Shown here one piece after another: positions 1 through 5,266 of a stretch of 5,549 nucleotides of DNA. The stretch is from JANYJJ01 sp031386065 (GTDB taxonomy: Bacteria > Pseudomonadota > Gammaproteobacteria > Burkholderiales > Burkholderiaceae_C), in the NCBI GenBank assembly GCA_031386065.1, contig JANNBZ010000159.1:1-5549 (forward strand). The letters are read 5' to 3'. A program made the position numbers and the translations under genes. Position 1 is the stretch's first letter. Every line of letters starts with the position of its first letter. A model generated the notes under the pieces. It saw only the letters and a program-made list of their open reading frames with translations, was not told where the DNA came from and did not search any database.

Positions 1-288
1 ATGCCGGTGGTCACCATTGCGCCGAACGACGCGCTGCTCGAAAAGCTCAAGAGCAACCTGCACGAAGTGCGCGCCCGCGGCGGCGAGCTGTTCGTGTTCG
101 CCGACGCCGACACGCGCATCGAGTCCGGTGAAGGCCTGCACGTGATCCGCATGCCCGAACACTACGGCGCGCTGTCGCCCATCCTGCACGTGGTGCCGCT
201 GCAGCTGCTGGCGTATCACACGGCGTGTGCGCGGGGGACGGATGTGGATAAGCCGAGGAACCTGGCGAAGAGTGTGACGGTGGAGTGA
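1..288 (+). CDS. glmS: Glutamine--fructose-6-phosphate aminotransferase (isomerizing), C-terminal part
   Basis: This is the last 95 residues of GlmS, the cytoplasmic enzyme that makes glucosamine-6-phosphate from fructose-6-phosphate and glutamine, the first committed step towards UDP-GlcNAc for peptidoglycan and LPS. The reading frame is open from base 1, so the Met at position 1 is internal and most of the roughly 610-residue protein lies to the left. What is visible is the end of the second SIS (sugar isomerase) domain: LLEKLKSNLHEVRARGG, VPLQLLAYH, and the invariant tail DKPRNLAKSVTVE. The Lys in NLAKSVTVE (bases 268-270) corresponds to E. coli Lys603, which forms the Schiff base with fructose-6-phosphate. 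It is intact, so the gene appears functional. The TGA stop is at 286-288. No convincing terminator follows directly; the next gene converges from the other strand. Confidence 0.97.
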   Translation: MPVVTIAPNDALLEKLKSNLHEVRARGGELFVFADADTRIESGEGLHVIRMPEHYGALSPILHVVPLQLLAYHTACARGTDVDKPRNLAKSVTVE

Positions 289-397
289 GGGTGTGCGGGG
301 TGGCGTGACGGGTTGCTCAAACCAGTGCTTCCAACGCTTCAAAGCATTCGCAGAAGGCGTGTGTGCTGTTGCGGCCTGCGCAGAAGGTGAGCAGGTC

Positions 398-413
398 TGA
401 CCGCAATGGGTCA
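398..413. repeat. Short palindrome, TGACC/GGTCA
   Basis: TGACC at 398-402 is the exact reverse complement of GGTCA at 409-413, with a 6-base loop. On the - strand it reads as a palindrome around CCCATTGCGG. It is the leftmost hairpin of the structured intergenic block. Confidence 0.4.
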
Positions 414-479
414 CTCGATCACGCGGCCTGTATCGGCCATCTGCCGACGTTCACGGTCGCTGGGTGGACGACGGCACCA

Positions 480-497
480 GACTGGCTGCGGCCAGTC
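480..497. repeat. Perfect 7-bp inverted repeat with tetraloop
   Basis: GACTGGC (480-486) and GCCAGTC (491-497) are perfect reverse complements around a TGCG loop, giving a tight hairpin on either strand. A weaker 5-bp hairpin, ACGGC/GCCGT at 513-517/522-526, follows at once. Confidence 0.6.
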
Positions 498-580
498 ACG
501 TTTCGGGGCCGAACGGCGGCTGCCGTCAGAACCGGTCTTTCGCTATCCACCCAGGTGTCCGGCCGCTGGACCTCGGAATT

Positions 581-630
581 AGCCGGTGACTGGCGGTCGA
601 ACCGATCAGAGTGACCGCTGCAACCCGGCT
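581..630. repeat. Long imperfect inverted repeat, 18-base arms
   Basis: The arms at 581-598 and 613-630 are equal in length and pair at both ends: AGCCGG with CCGGCT (6 bp) and GCGGTC with GACCGC (6 bp). A symmetric mismatched bubble lies between them, and the loop is 14 bases. Equal spacing of the two paired blocks in both arms suggests a real stem with an internal loop rather than two chance matches. Confidence 0.5.
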
Positions 631-660
631 CCGTCCGGCCACCATCAGCTTCCACCTGCC

Positions 661-686
661 GCGAACGGGTGCTCCCGACCCGTCGC
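661..686. repeat. Inverted repeat, 9 bp with one bulge
   Basis: GCG-ACGGGT (661-670, with A664 bulged) pairs with ACCCGT-CGC (678-686) across a 7-base loop. The stem is GC-rich and would be stable in RNA. No T-run follows on either strand. Confidence 0.5.
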
Positions 687-705
687 TGATATACGCCGAG
701 CAAAG

Positions 706-764
706 TCAGTCGTCCGAGACCTGAAGTTCCAAACGTCGACAAGTGAACTTCAGCTTTCGACTGA
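706..764. repeat. Nested two-tier inverted repeat
   Basis: The outer arms TCAGTCG (706-712) and CGACTGA (758-764) and the inner arms CTGAAGTTC (721-729) and GAACTTCAG (745-753) are both perfect reverse complements and nest in register. Together they form a 59-base stem with an 8/4 internal loop and a 15-base apical loop. It starts 70 bases past the stop of the cyclase gene and would be transcribed if that mRNA reads through. No U-tract follows in that direction, so a classic Rho-independent terminator is not supported. An RNA-stabilising 3' structure or part of a repeat element is possible. Confidence 0.6.
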
Positions 765-834
765 GCCAACGCTCGACTTCTTCGGATTCGAAACAGTACG
801 CCAGCGAGAGGATCTCTTTCTCATCGCACGGCAT

Positions 835-1923
835 TCATGCGCTCTTCAATGCGCTCCTGTCCGAACGTTCGACGCAGAACGCATGGATGGGCTCGACTCG
901 TCCGCGCAGCGCCAGCGTGCCAAGGTCGTGGGTACGGATTTCGGGCGCCGGGCCAACGGAGGCGAGCGCTTGCGCCGATGCTATGAAGAAGCATCCGACT
1001 TCGCGGGTCGCCTGCTCGAGGCGTCCGGTCGTGTTCATGACGTCGCCATGGAAGACGATCGCACGGCGCACCTGGCCGATCTCGCCGGCGATGACCTCGC
1101 CCAGATGCAGAGCCGCACGCAACTCAGGTTGCACGCCAAAGCGTTGGACAAACCGATTCGCGTCCATGGCGAGCGCCGCGCGCATCGCGAAGAAGCAGCG
1201 CAACGCCCGCGCATCGGCAACGCCGTCGGCCTCGACCCAGGTGATGACGATCTCGTCACCGACGTATTGGTAGATTTCGCCGCGGCACAGCTCGATCGGT
1301 TCGGCAACTGCCGAAAACACCGCAGCGAGGAAGCGATGTGCCTCCAGCGCCCCGAGCCGCTCGGCGATCGCGGTCGAGCCCACCACGTCGACGAAGAGGA
1401 AGAAGCGTCGCTCGGCGTAGGGCCGGCGATACTTTCCAAGCAGAAGCGCCATGAACGTGCGGTAGCCGACCAGGCCCGCGGCCTGAAACATCATCACCAC
1501 GACGGCAACGGCCACGAGCGAGAGGCAAACCGCAATCAGCCCGGTGCGCGCGGTATAGACGGTGACGACGCCCAACAAGCGCTGTCCCGGCTGGCCGGCG
1601 AGGACCGCCCCTGCGATCGCGCCGTAGACAAGCGTCTTCAGGACGAACACCGCAGCGAACGGCAGCGCGTCGAGCCATCGCATCGAAGCGCGAGGCAGCA
1701 GGAGTATCTCGATGCCGGCGATCAATGACGCCGTGAGCAGGGCGCCGGTGACACCAATCGGTATCGAGATCAGCAGGGAAACGAGCAGCGATCGAGTGCC
1801 CGGTCCGGCAATCGCGACGCCGTAGATTGCACCGACGCCCGCACCGATGACCGCGGCCATGCGCACGATACGCATGAAGCGCCGCAGTCGTTCGCGCGTG
1901 ACGGCGGAAAGTCTGGCAATCAT
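835..1923 (-). CDS. Membrane-anchored class III adenylate/guanylate cyclase
   Basis: This 362-residue protein has four or five hydrophobic segments in its N-terminal half (about residues 20-40, 45-76, 87-109 and 116-162) and a cytoplasmic class III nucleotidyl cyclase domain at about 172-350. It should convert ATP (or another NTP) to a cyclic nucleotide at the inner membrane. Catalytic residues are visible. The first metal Asp is D179 in FLFVDVVGST and the second is D223 in YQYVGDE. The transition-state pair N297/R301 lies in GDVMNTTGR, and the HLGEVIAGEIG strand is also present. The two positions that normally select adenine are unusual: Q219 where Lys is expected and V290 where Asp or Thr is expected. 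The EIYQYVGDE and IVFHGDVMNTT motifs match a cyclase subfamily I recall from rhizobia and Bacteroidetes, so this is probably lineage-typical rather than damage. The start is chosen at 1921-1923 because GAGGG lies 4 bases upstream. The gene stands alone, convergent with glmS. Confidence 0.92.
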   Translation of the reverse strand: MIARLSAVTRERLRRFMRIVRMAAVIGAGVGAIYGVAIAGPGTRSLLVSLLISIPIGVTGALLTASLIAGIEILLLPRASMRWLDALPFAAVFVLKTLVYGAIAGAVLAGQPGQRLLGVVTVYTARTGLIAVCLSLVAVAVVVMMFQAAGLVGYRTFMALLLGKYRRPYAERRFFLFVDVVGSTAIAERLGALEAHRFLAAVFSAVAEPIELCRGEIYQYVGDEIVITWVEADGVADARALRCFFAMRAALAMDANRFVQRFGVQPELRAALHLGEVIAGEIGQVRRAIVFHGDVMNTTGRLEQATREVGCFFIASAQALASVGPAPEIRTHDLGTLALRGRVEPIHAFCVERSDRSALKSA

Positions 1924-1924
1924 C

Positions 1925-1944
1925 TGCCCTCAAGTCTAAGGGCA
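1925..1944 (-). promoter_or_regulatory. Hairpin covering the cyclase ribosome-binding site
   Basis: On the - strand, UGCCCU (bases 1944-1939) is perfectly complementary to AGGGCA (1930-1925) with an 8-base loop, and the AUG follows one base later. The 3' arm contains most of the Shine-Dalgarno sequence GAGGG. When folded, the ribosome-binding site would be paired, suggesting translation that needs unfolding or coupling to an upstream event. The stem is short (6 bp) but GC-rich. The pairing is seen in the sequence; the regulatory role is inferred. Confidence 0.4.
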
Positions 1945-2204
1945 CTATGGCGGACGTCTGCATTGAGCCGCGCAGGCTCGACCGAGCAGGTGGCAATGGA
2001 CGGGAAGAACGCAAACAATGGGTGCCGATAGCTGAGGTCTAGATCGAGTGCGGGATCCTCAATCGCCTCATCTACTTGACCCAGGCGCGAAGCGCAAGCC
2101 GCGCCATAGCAGGGACGAGCGGTCGTTCTTGAAGGTTCGGTTCTGGCCGTTATGGAAAGCTCTAACGGCCACTTGCGGACATTGCTCAGAGTCGTCTAAG
2201 GGCA
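1934..2204. repeat. 11-base direct repeat bracketing the cyclase-hydrolase gap
   Basis: GTCTAAGGGCA occurs exactly at 1934-1944 and again at 2194-2204. The copies lie just upstream of the cyclase start and just past the hydrolase stop, so they enclose almost the whole intergenic gap. The left copy supplies the upstream arm of the hairpin over the cyclase ribosome-binding site. This pattern fits a short inserted element flanked by a duplicated sequence, but coincidence is possible. Confidence 0.4.
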
Positions 2205-2212
2205 TCCATCGG
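1945..2212. other. Intergenic region, no gene; contains inverted repeats
   Basis: This lies between the hydrolase stop and the cyclase start, both on the - strand, and should hold the cyclase promoter, but no convincing -10/-35 pair is visible. Apart from the perfect hairpin at 2144-2171 there is a GGCGCG/CGCGCC inverted repeat at 2084-2089/2100-2105. Related words GGCGGACGT (1949-1957) and TTGCGGACATT (2173-2183) occur near its two ends. The + strand reading frame that starts at 2048 runs on into the hydrolase gene antisense and is a shadow. Confidence 0.5.
2144..2171. repeat. Perfect 9-bp inverted repeat downstream of the hydrolase gene
   Basis: TGGCCGTTA (2144-2152) and TAACGGCCA (2163-2171) are exact reverse complements around a 10-base loop. 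It lies 41 bases past the hydrolase stop on the - strand. A hairpin of this size could end or protect the hydrolase mRNA, but no U-run follows, so a Rho-independent terminator is only weakly supported. It may instead belong to a dispersed intergenic element. Confidence 0.5.
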
Positions 2213-3229
2213 TTACAGGAGGGTCTTGTCGAAGAAGGCCGTAATTTCGACGGCGAGCTGCTTCAGGAACGCTTCGCGATCGAAACCCGGCGGGTTCGCG
2301 GCGACATCGCCGTCCGGGCTGGGGAGGGGCATGCTCGGCGTATCCATGAAGGCGAAGTGCCAGGCGTTAGGCACCCGATGCAGGTTCGGCGCGGGCAGAT
2401 TGCTGGCGACCCACTCGGCATGAAATCGCGGCACCAAGAAACGATCGAGCTCTGCCTCGTAAATCATGGTTGCCGGCCGAACCGTGGCGAGCGATTCGGC
2501 CGTGAGCACGACACCCGCCGGAGCCATCGCGACGATCGCCCGAACGCGCTCGTCCTCGAGCGAGGGCGTGGCCGCTGATGACGGCGGCATCGCAACCCCT
2601 GGGCGTCCCATGCCGCAGAAAATCGGGTCTTCGGATGCTTCGGCCAGGCAGTGCTTCCTCATTCGGGACAAATCCGGCCTGGCTCCCGCCAACGCCAGCA
2701 CCGTGTAGCCGCCGGCCGAGTGGCCCAGCGCACCCACGCGAGGCCCCCGGCCGTCGGTCGCAATCCGATCCTTCCAGGCCGGATCGGCCAGGATCGCGTC
2801 GATGACGCGAGAAGCTTGCCGCGGCCGCTCGTCGAAATAGCGCTCGGGGCTTTTCTCGATCAGGGACCGATCCTGCCAGTTGTCGCCAGGATGACGGAGT
2901 GCGGCGACCAGATAGCCGTTCCGCGCGAGGGCTTGCGCCAGGACGCTGTGCCCGAGCTCAGTCCCGGCGTTGCCGTGACTTAGCAGGATCAGCGCCTTGA
3001 CCTTGTCGACGGGTTTGCCGCCGATGGCAGCGTCGACCGCGAATGGTCCCATGGCGATGGCTCGCGGCGCGGCCATCGTCGGGTAGTAAAGAGCTACCGT
3101 CGTCGTGGGCGCATCTGGTGTCGTACCAGGCACCTGGATCTGCATCCAGCCGGCCTCGTAGGCGTGCGCGTGTGCTGCGACGAGCAGGGTGGCCAGCGAG
3201 GCCAGGATGCGCCGAAGAAAGCAGGTCAT
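2213..3229 (-). CDS. Secreted alpha/beta hydrolase, dienelactone-hydrolase-like
   Basis: This 338-residue protein starts with a signal peptide (Arg-Arg at 6-7, hydrophobic core 8-19, probable cleavage after AHAHA near residue 23), so it should act in the periplasm or outside the cell. The alpha/beta hydrolase fold is clear: the oxyanion-side motif LSHGNAG (83-89), HPGDNWQDRS (113-122), the nucleophile elbow GHSAGG with Ser171, a likely acid D262 in AELDRF, and the likely catalytic His291 in NAWHF. The HPGDNW and RPRQASRVIDAILADP segments fit the family annotated as predicted dienelactone hydrolase (COG4188), which overlaps PAF-acetylhydrolase-like esterases. The substrate cannot be read from sequence; an ester is likely. 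Cys194 and Cys205 sit in the insert after the elbow and could form a disulfide. The start at 3227-3229 is set by the signal peptide; the ribosome-binding site is poor (GGAA at best). Confidence 0.88.
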   Translation of the reverse strand: MTCFLRRILASLATLLVAAHAHAYEAGWMQIQVPGTTPDAPTTTVALYYPTMAAPRAIAMGPFAVDAAIGGKPVDKVKALILLSHGNAGTELGHSVLAQALARNGYLVAALRHPGDNWQDRSLIEKSPERYFDERPRQASRVIDAILADPAWKDRIATDGRGPRVGALGHSAGGYTVLALAGARPDLSRMRKHCLAEASEDPIFCGMGRPGVAMPPSSAATPSLEDERVRAIVAMAPAGVVLTAESLATVRPATMIYEAELDRFLVPRFHAEWVASNLPAPNLHRVPNAWHFAFMDTPSMPLPSPDGDVAANPPGFDREAFLKQLAVEITAFFDKTLL

Positions 3230-3255
3230 GTGGTGTTCCAGTTGTGGTGGTGTTC
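3230..3255 (-). repeat. 9-base direct repeat in the hydrolase leader
   Basis: GTGGTGTTC occurs at 3230-3238 and 3247-3255 (read on the - strand as two GAACACCAC copies 17 bases apart), the nearer one directly before the start codon. It occupies the place where a strong Shine-Dalgarno sequence would be expected. It could be an operator, a translational control site, or simply low-complexity sequence. Confidence 0.35.
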
Positions 3256-3256
3256 G

Positions 3257-3284
3257 ATTGTTGGGTCAGGCTGCGAGAGAACAA
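3257..3284 (-). promoter_or_regulatory. Possible sigma-70-type promoter for the hydrolase gene
   Basis: On the - strand TTGTTC (3284-3279, 3 of 6 matches to the -35 consensus) and AACAAT (3262-3257, 4 of 6 matches to the -10) are 16 bases apart. They would leave a short leader of about 20 bases. The match is weak and position is the main support. Confidence 0.2.
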
Positions 3285-3700
3285 CATGGCTTGCGACGAA
3301 GCGCAGGCTGGGAAGTGCGAATTGACCGCCTGTTGTCGCCGGCCGCGTGCCTATCCGAGGTGCTTGCCGAATTGGAGAACCGCACATTCCGGCCGATGGT
3401 GTCAAGGCGCTGCAGAGCGCACATCCGCAAGTCGAAGCGAAGGGCGGAGTCCTTGGTTCTCATTTGCTTGTCTGTACGTCGTCTGCGACCAGGAAGGATG
3501 AGATGCCTGCGGCGTCAATACACGCTGGTTACTGCTCGCCGGTTCGGATCCTTGAGAACAGAATCAGTGAGCAGCTTCGTCAGCAAACACAGGCGGCATG
3601 AATGTGGCCCTTCTGGACAGCGAGATCGGAGCGGTCTGCGGGTCCGGTTATCGCTGCGCATGCTTGCCAATTGGCCCGCCGGATTGTTGCTTGAGCCAGC

Positions 3701-4579
3701 TCAACTGGCGCGATGAAAACGCGGCACGAACTGGCCGCGAGCGTAAGCGCGGCGAAGCAGCAGCATGGCCGCCACCGCCCATACCAGCAGCGCCGTGGCT
3801 GAGGCCTCGACGCCGTAAGCCCCACCACTGAGCCAATCCGGGCCGCTCATCGAGCCGTGCAGCCAGCCTTTGGCCGCGTGGCCCGACACCGGCACCGAGA
3901 ACACGGCCGAGAACAGGTAGTTCCAGGCGAAGTGCATGCCCATCGGCAACCACAGCCGCCGGCTGAGTTGATACGCAGCGGTGAAGGCGAGCGAAGCCGC
4001 CGCCGTGACCAGCACGCCCATCAGGCTGATCTCGCCGGGCAGGTGGGCGGCCACGAAAACCACGGTCGAGAGCACCAGCGCACGCCGGCTGCCCCAGGCA
4101 TTCTCGGCAATGCGGAAGATCACGCCGCGGATCAACAATTCCTCGAACACCGAAACCAGAAGCATCTCGGGGATCTGCTTGAGGAGGGGGAAGGCGTCGC
4201 CCGATCCCTCGATGCGGTAAACACCCAGCCCACCCAGTGACGCCAGGGTGAGCAGCCCCAGCACCACGCCGAGCCCGGCGCCGCGCGTCCATTCGGCAAG
4301 CGCGCCTGAGCCGCCAAGTTCGTTGACCTCACGCCGCTCGACACGGTTCGCGTAGGCCCAGTAGCCCATCGCACAAGCGAGCGCCGCCACCAGGTTCGGC
4401 CAAGCGACGAGCCTGTCCTTGGGCAGCAAGGCTTCCATCAGAGCGAAGCTCAGCGCCAGCGCCAGAAATATCGCCAGCGATGCGGCGAGCATGCGCGCGA
4501 GCGGATGGCGGAGTGCCCGACGCCATCGCGGGCTGGACTCGAGTTCAGGTGGCGGGCGGGTTTGGGGTGTGGGCGTCAT
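3701..4579 (-). CDS. CPBP family intramembrane glutamic endopeptidase (CAAX/Abi-type)
   Basis: This 292-residue polytopic membrane protein has about eight hydrophobic segments (roughly 28-50, 59-77, 100-121, 136-156, 166-180, 184-205, 210-230 and 258-277) behind a Pro-rich cytoplasmic N-terminus. All CPBP motifs are present: EELLIR (E146, E147, R151), FVAAH (F175, H179) and HFAWN (H216, N220). These form the glutamate/histidine active site within the membrane, so the protein should be an active protease. Eukaryotic relatives (Rce1) cleave prenylated CAAX proteins; bacterial substrates are mostly unknown, and the role here cannot be read from sequence. An AAAGGA ribosome-binding site 8 bases upstream supports the start at 4577-4579. 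It lies 38 bases past the stop of the beta-barrel gene and is probably the last gene of that operon, hinting at a link to envelope protein handling. Confidence 0.93.
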   Translation of the reverse strand: MTPTPQTRPPPELESSPRWRRALRHPLARMLAASLAIFLALALSFALMEALLPKDRLVAWPNLVAALACAMGYWAYANRVERREVNELGGSGALAEWTRGAGLGVVLGLLTLASLGGLGVYRIEGSGDAFPLLKQIPEMLLVSVFEELLIRGVIFRIAENAWGSRRALVLSTVVFVAAHLPGEISLMGVLVTAAASLAFTAAYQLSRRLWLPMGMHFAWNYLFSAVFSVPVSGHAAKGWLHGSMSGPDWLSGGAYGVEASATALLVWAVAAMLLLRRAYARGQFVPRFHRAS

Positions 4580-4587
4580 GTTGAAGG

Positions 4588-4593
4588 TCCTTT
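4588..4593 (-). promoter_or_regulatory. Ribosome-binding site of the CPBP protease gene
   Basis: AAAGGA on the - strand, 8 bases before the ATG at 4579, fixes this start over internal Met codons such as M30. It lies within the 38-base spacer after the beta-barrel stop. Confidence 0.7.
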
Positions 4594-4617
4594 GTGCCCG
4601 GCGACGGTGAGGCCACC

Positions 4618-5220
4618 TCAGAACGTGAACCGGGTGCCGACGGTCAGCGAGTTGCCTTTGACCTGATTGGAGATCTTCCCGTAGCTCTCCAGCTCGACCG
4701 AAAACGACACGTTGTGGTTCAGCACATATTCGGCGCCCGTGCCGACGAGAAGCGAAGTCTTGCTGCCCAGAAGCAGGTTCGTCGCCGCCGTGGAGGGGCT
4801 GGCATCGGTCACTTTGCCGAAGGAAACGCCGAGCTTGCCGGTGAGTGCGAACGACTGTCCCAAGGGAAGGCGCGCTGTGCCTGCCACATAGGTGCTGTGG
4901 CCGGTGGCGGTTTGCGTGACCAGCGTCGCGCCCGAGCCGCTGTTTTGGTTGATTTCATGCAAGCGCACGTAGCCGGCTTGCACACCGAAATTTTCGGTCA
5001 ACTGGTAGCCGCCGTAGATCTTGGCGCTACGTCCAATGTGCTCGTCGTTGCTGCTGTTCGAGTCGTCGATCTCGCGGTTTCCAAAAGCAGCGCCAAGCGC
5101 AGCGCCGATGTAGGGACCTGTCACCTCTTTGGCGGCAGGGGCCTGGGCATGAGCTTGGGCATGAACTGAGAGCGCGGCCAAGGCGGCGCAACAGACTGAG
5201 ACGGTGGTGTAGTGTTTCAT
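4618..5220 (-). CDS. Small outer-membrane beta-barrel protein
   Basis: This 200-residue protein begins with a signal peptide (MKHYTTVSVCCAALAALSV, probable cleavage after AHAQA near residue 27). The mature part has alternating hydrophobic/polar strands rich in Gly and aromatic residues: GPYIGAALGAAFG (35-47), SAKIYGGYQLTENFGVQAGYVRL (65-87), STYVAGTARLPLG (109-121), FALTGKLGVSFGKV (124-137), TSLLVGTGAEYVL (155-167), VSFSVELESYG (171-181) and NSLTVGTRFTF at the end. A C-terminal Phe ending the last strand is the usual BAM recognition signal. Size and pattern fit an eight-stranded barrel of the outer-membrane beta-barrel/OmpA-like family; its role (structural, adhesive or small channel) is unknown. 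The frame is open to 5322, but that start would add a 34-residue Cys/Arg/Pro-rich leader before the signal peptide. The start at 5218-5220 has AAGGGA 6 bases upstream. It follows the DUF3313-like gene by 46 bases. Confidence 0.87.
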   Translation of the reverse strand: MKHYTTVSVCCAALAALSVHAQAHAQAPAAKEVTGPYIGAALGAAFGNREIDDSNSSNDEHIGRSAKIYGGYQLTENFGVQAGYVRLHEINQNSGSGATLVTQTATGHSTYVAGTARLPLGQSFALTGKLGVSFGKVTDASPSTAATNLLLGSKTSLLVGTGAEYVLNHNVSFSVELESYGKISNQVKGNSLTVGTRFTF

Positions 5221-5226
5221 CGGGAT

Positions 5227-5232
5227 TCCCTT
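5227..5232 (-). promoter_or_regulatory. Ribosome-binding site that fixes the beta-barrel start
   Basis: AAGGGA on the - strand, 6 bases before the ATG at 5220, selects the start that places a signal peptide at the N-terminus and leaves a clean gap after the upstream gene. Confidence 0.7.
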
Positions 5233-5266
5233 GAACTTGATTGGGAATTGCGGATTGGGGATGGGC

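Larger units (their letters stand above)
289..834. other. Convergent intergenic region with many inverted repeats, no convincing gene
   Basis: These 546 bases lie between the 3' ends of glmS (+) and the cyclase gene (-). Open frames exist on both strands, but their translations are rich in Arg, Ser, Thr and Gly, show no domain, and lack ribosome-binding sites. The stretch from about 398 to 764 instead holds a chain of inverted repeats: 398-402/409-413, 480-486/491-497, 513-517/522-526, 581-598/613-630, 661-670/678-686, and a nested pair spanning 706-764. None is followed by a clear T-tract on either strand, so they are not classic intrinsic terminators, though they could slow or stop transcription from both sides. 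A 9-base direct repeat CGCAGAAGG occurs at 349-357 and 379-387. The region most resembles a structured dispersed intergenic element or the decayed remains of one. Confidence 0.55.
3230..3700. other. Long intergenic region without a convincing gene
   Basis: These 471 bases separate the envelope operon from the hydrolase gene. Several overlapping open frames exist, for example + strand 3347-3601 and - strand 3266-3463. They show no domain, no good ribosome-binding site and a weak third-position G/C bias, unlike the real genes here. Visible structure is modest: GCGCT/AGCGC around GCAG at 3407-3420, and a spaced 7-bp complement GAGAACC (3375-3381) / GGTTCTC (3455-3461). The left 50 bases must hold the hydrolase promoter; the right end holds whatever ends the operon. 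It is most likely decayed or dispersed-element DNA. Confidence 0.45.

Noticed and set aside
326..346. TGCTT/AAGCA hairpin after glmS as a terminator
   Set aside because: Only 5 bp with an 11-base loop and no T-run after it.
586..1728. Long + strand frame of 380 codons
   Set aside because: It lies mostly antisense to the cyclase gene, whose motifs and membrane segments are clear. Its product is Arg/His/Asp-rich with no domain, a normal shadow in high-GC DNA.
2048..2578. + strand frame of 176 codons
   Set aside because: It overlaps the hydrolase gene antisense and shows no recognisable domain or start signal.
3347..3601. + strand frame of 84 codons in the long gap
   Set aside because: Third-position G/C use is near even, unlike the true genes. 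There is no clear ribosome-binding site and no family is recognised.
3691..3709. TTGAG/CTCAA hairpin over the CPBP stop as a terminator
   Set aside because: A short stem that competes with an alternative GCCAG/CTGGC pairing and has no U-tract.
4594..5169. + strand frame of 191 codons
   Set aside because: It is antisense to the outer-membrane barrel gene, which has a signal peptide, strand pattern, C-terminal Phe and a good ribosome-binding site.
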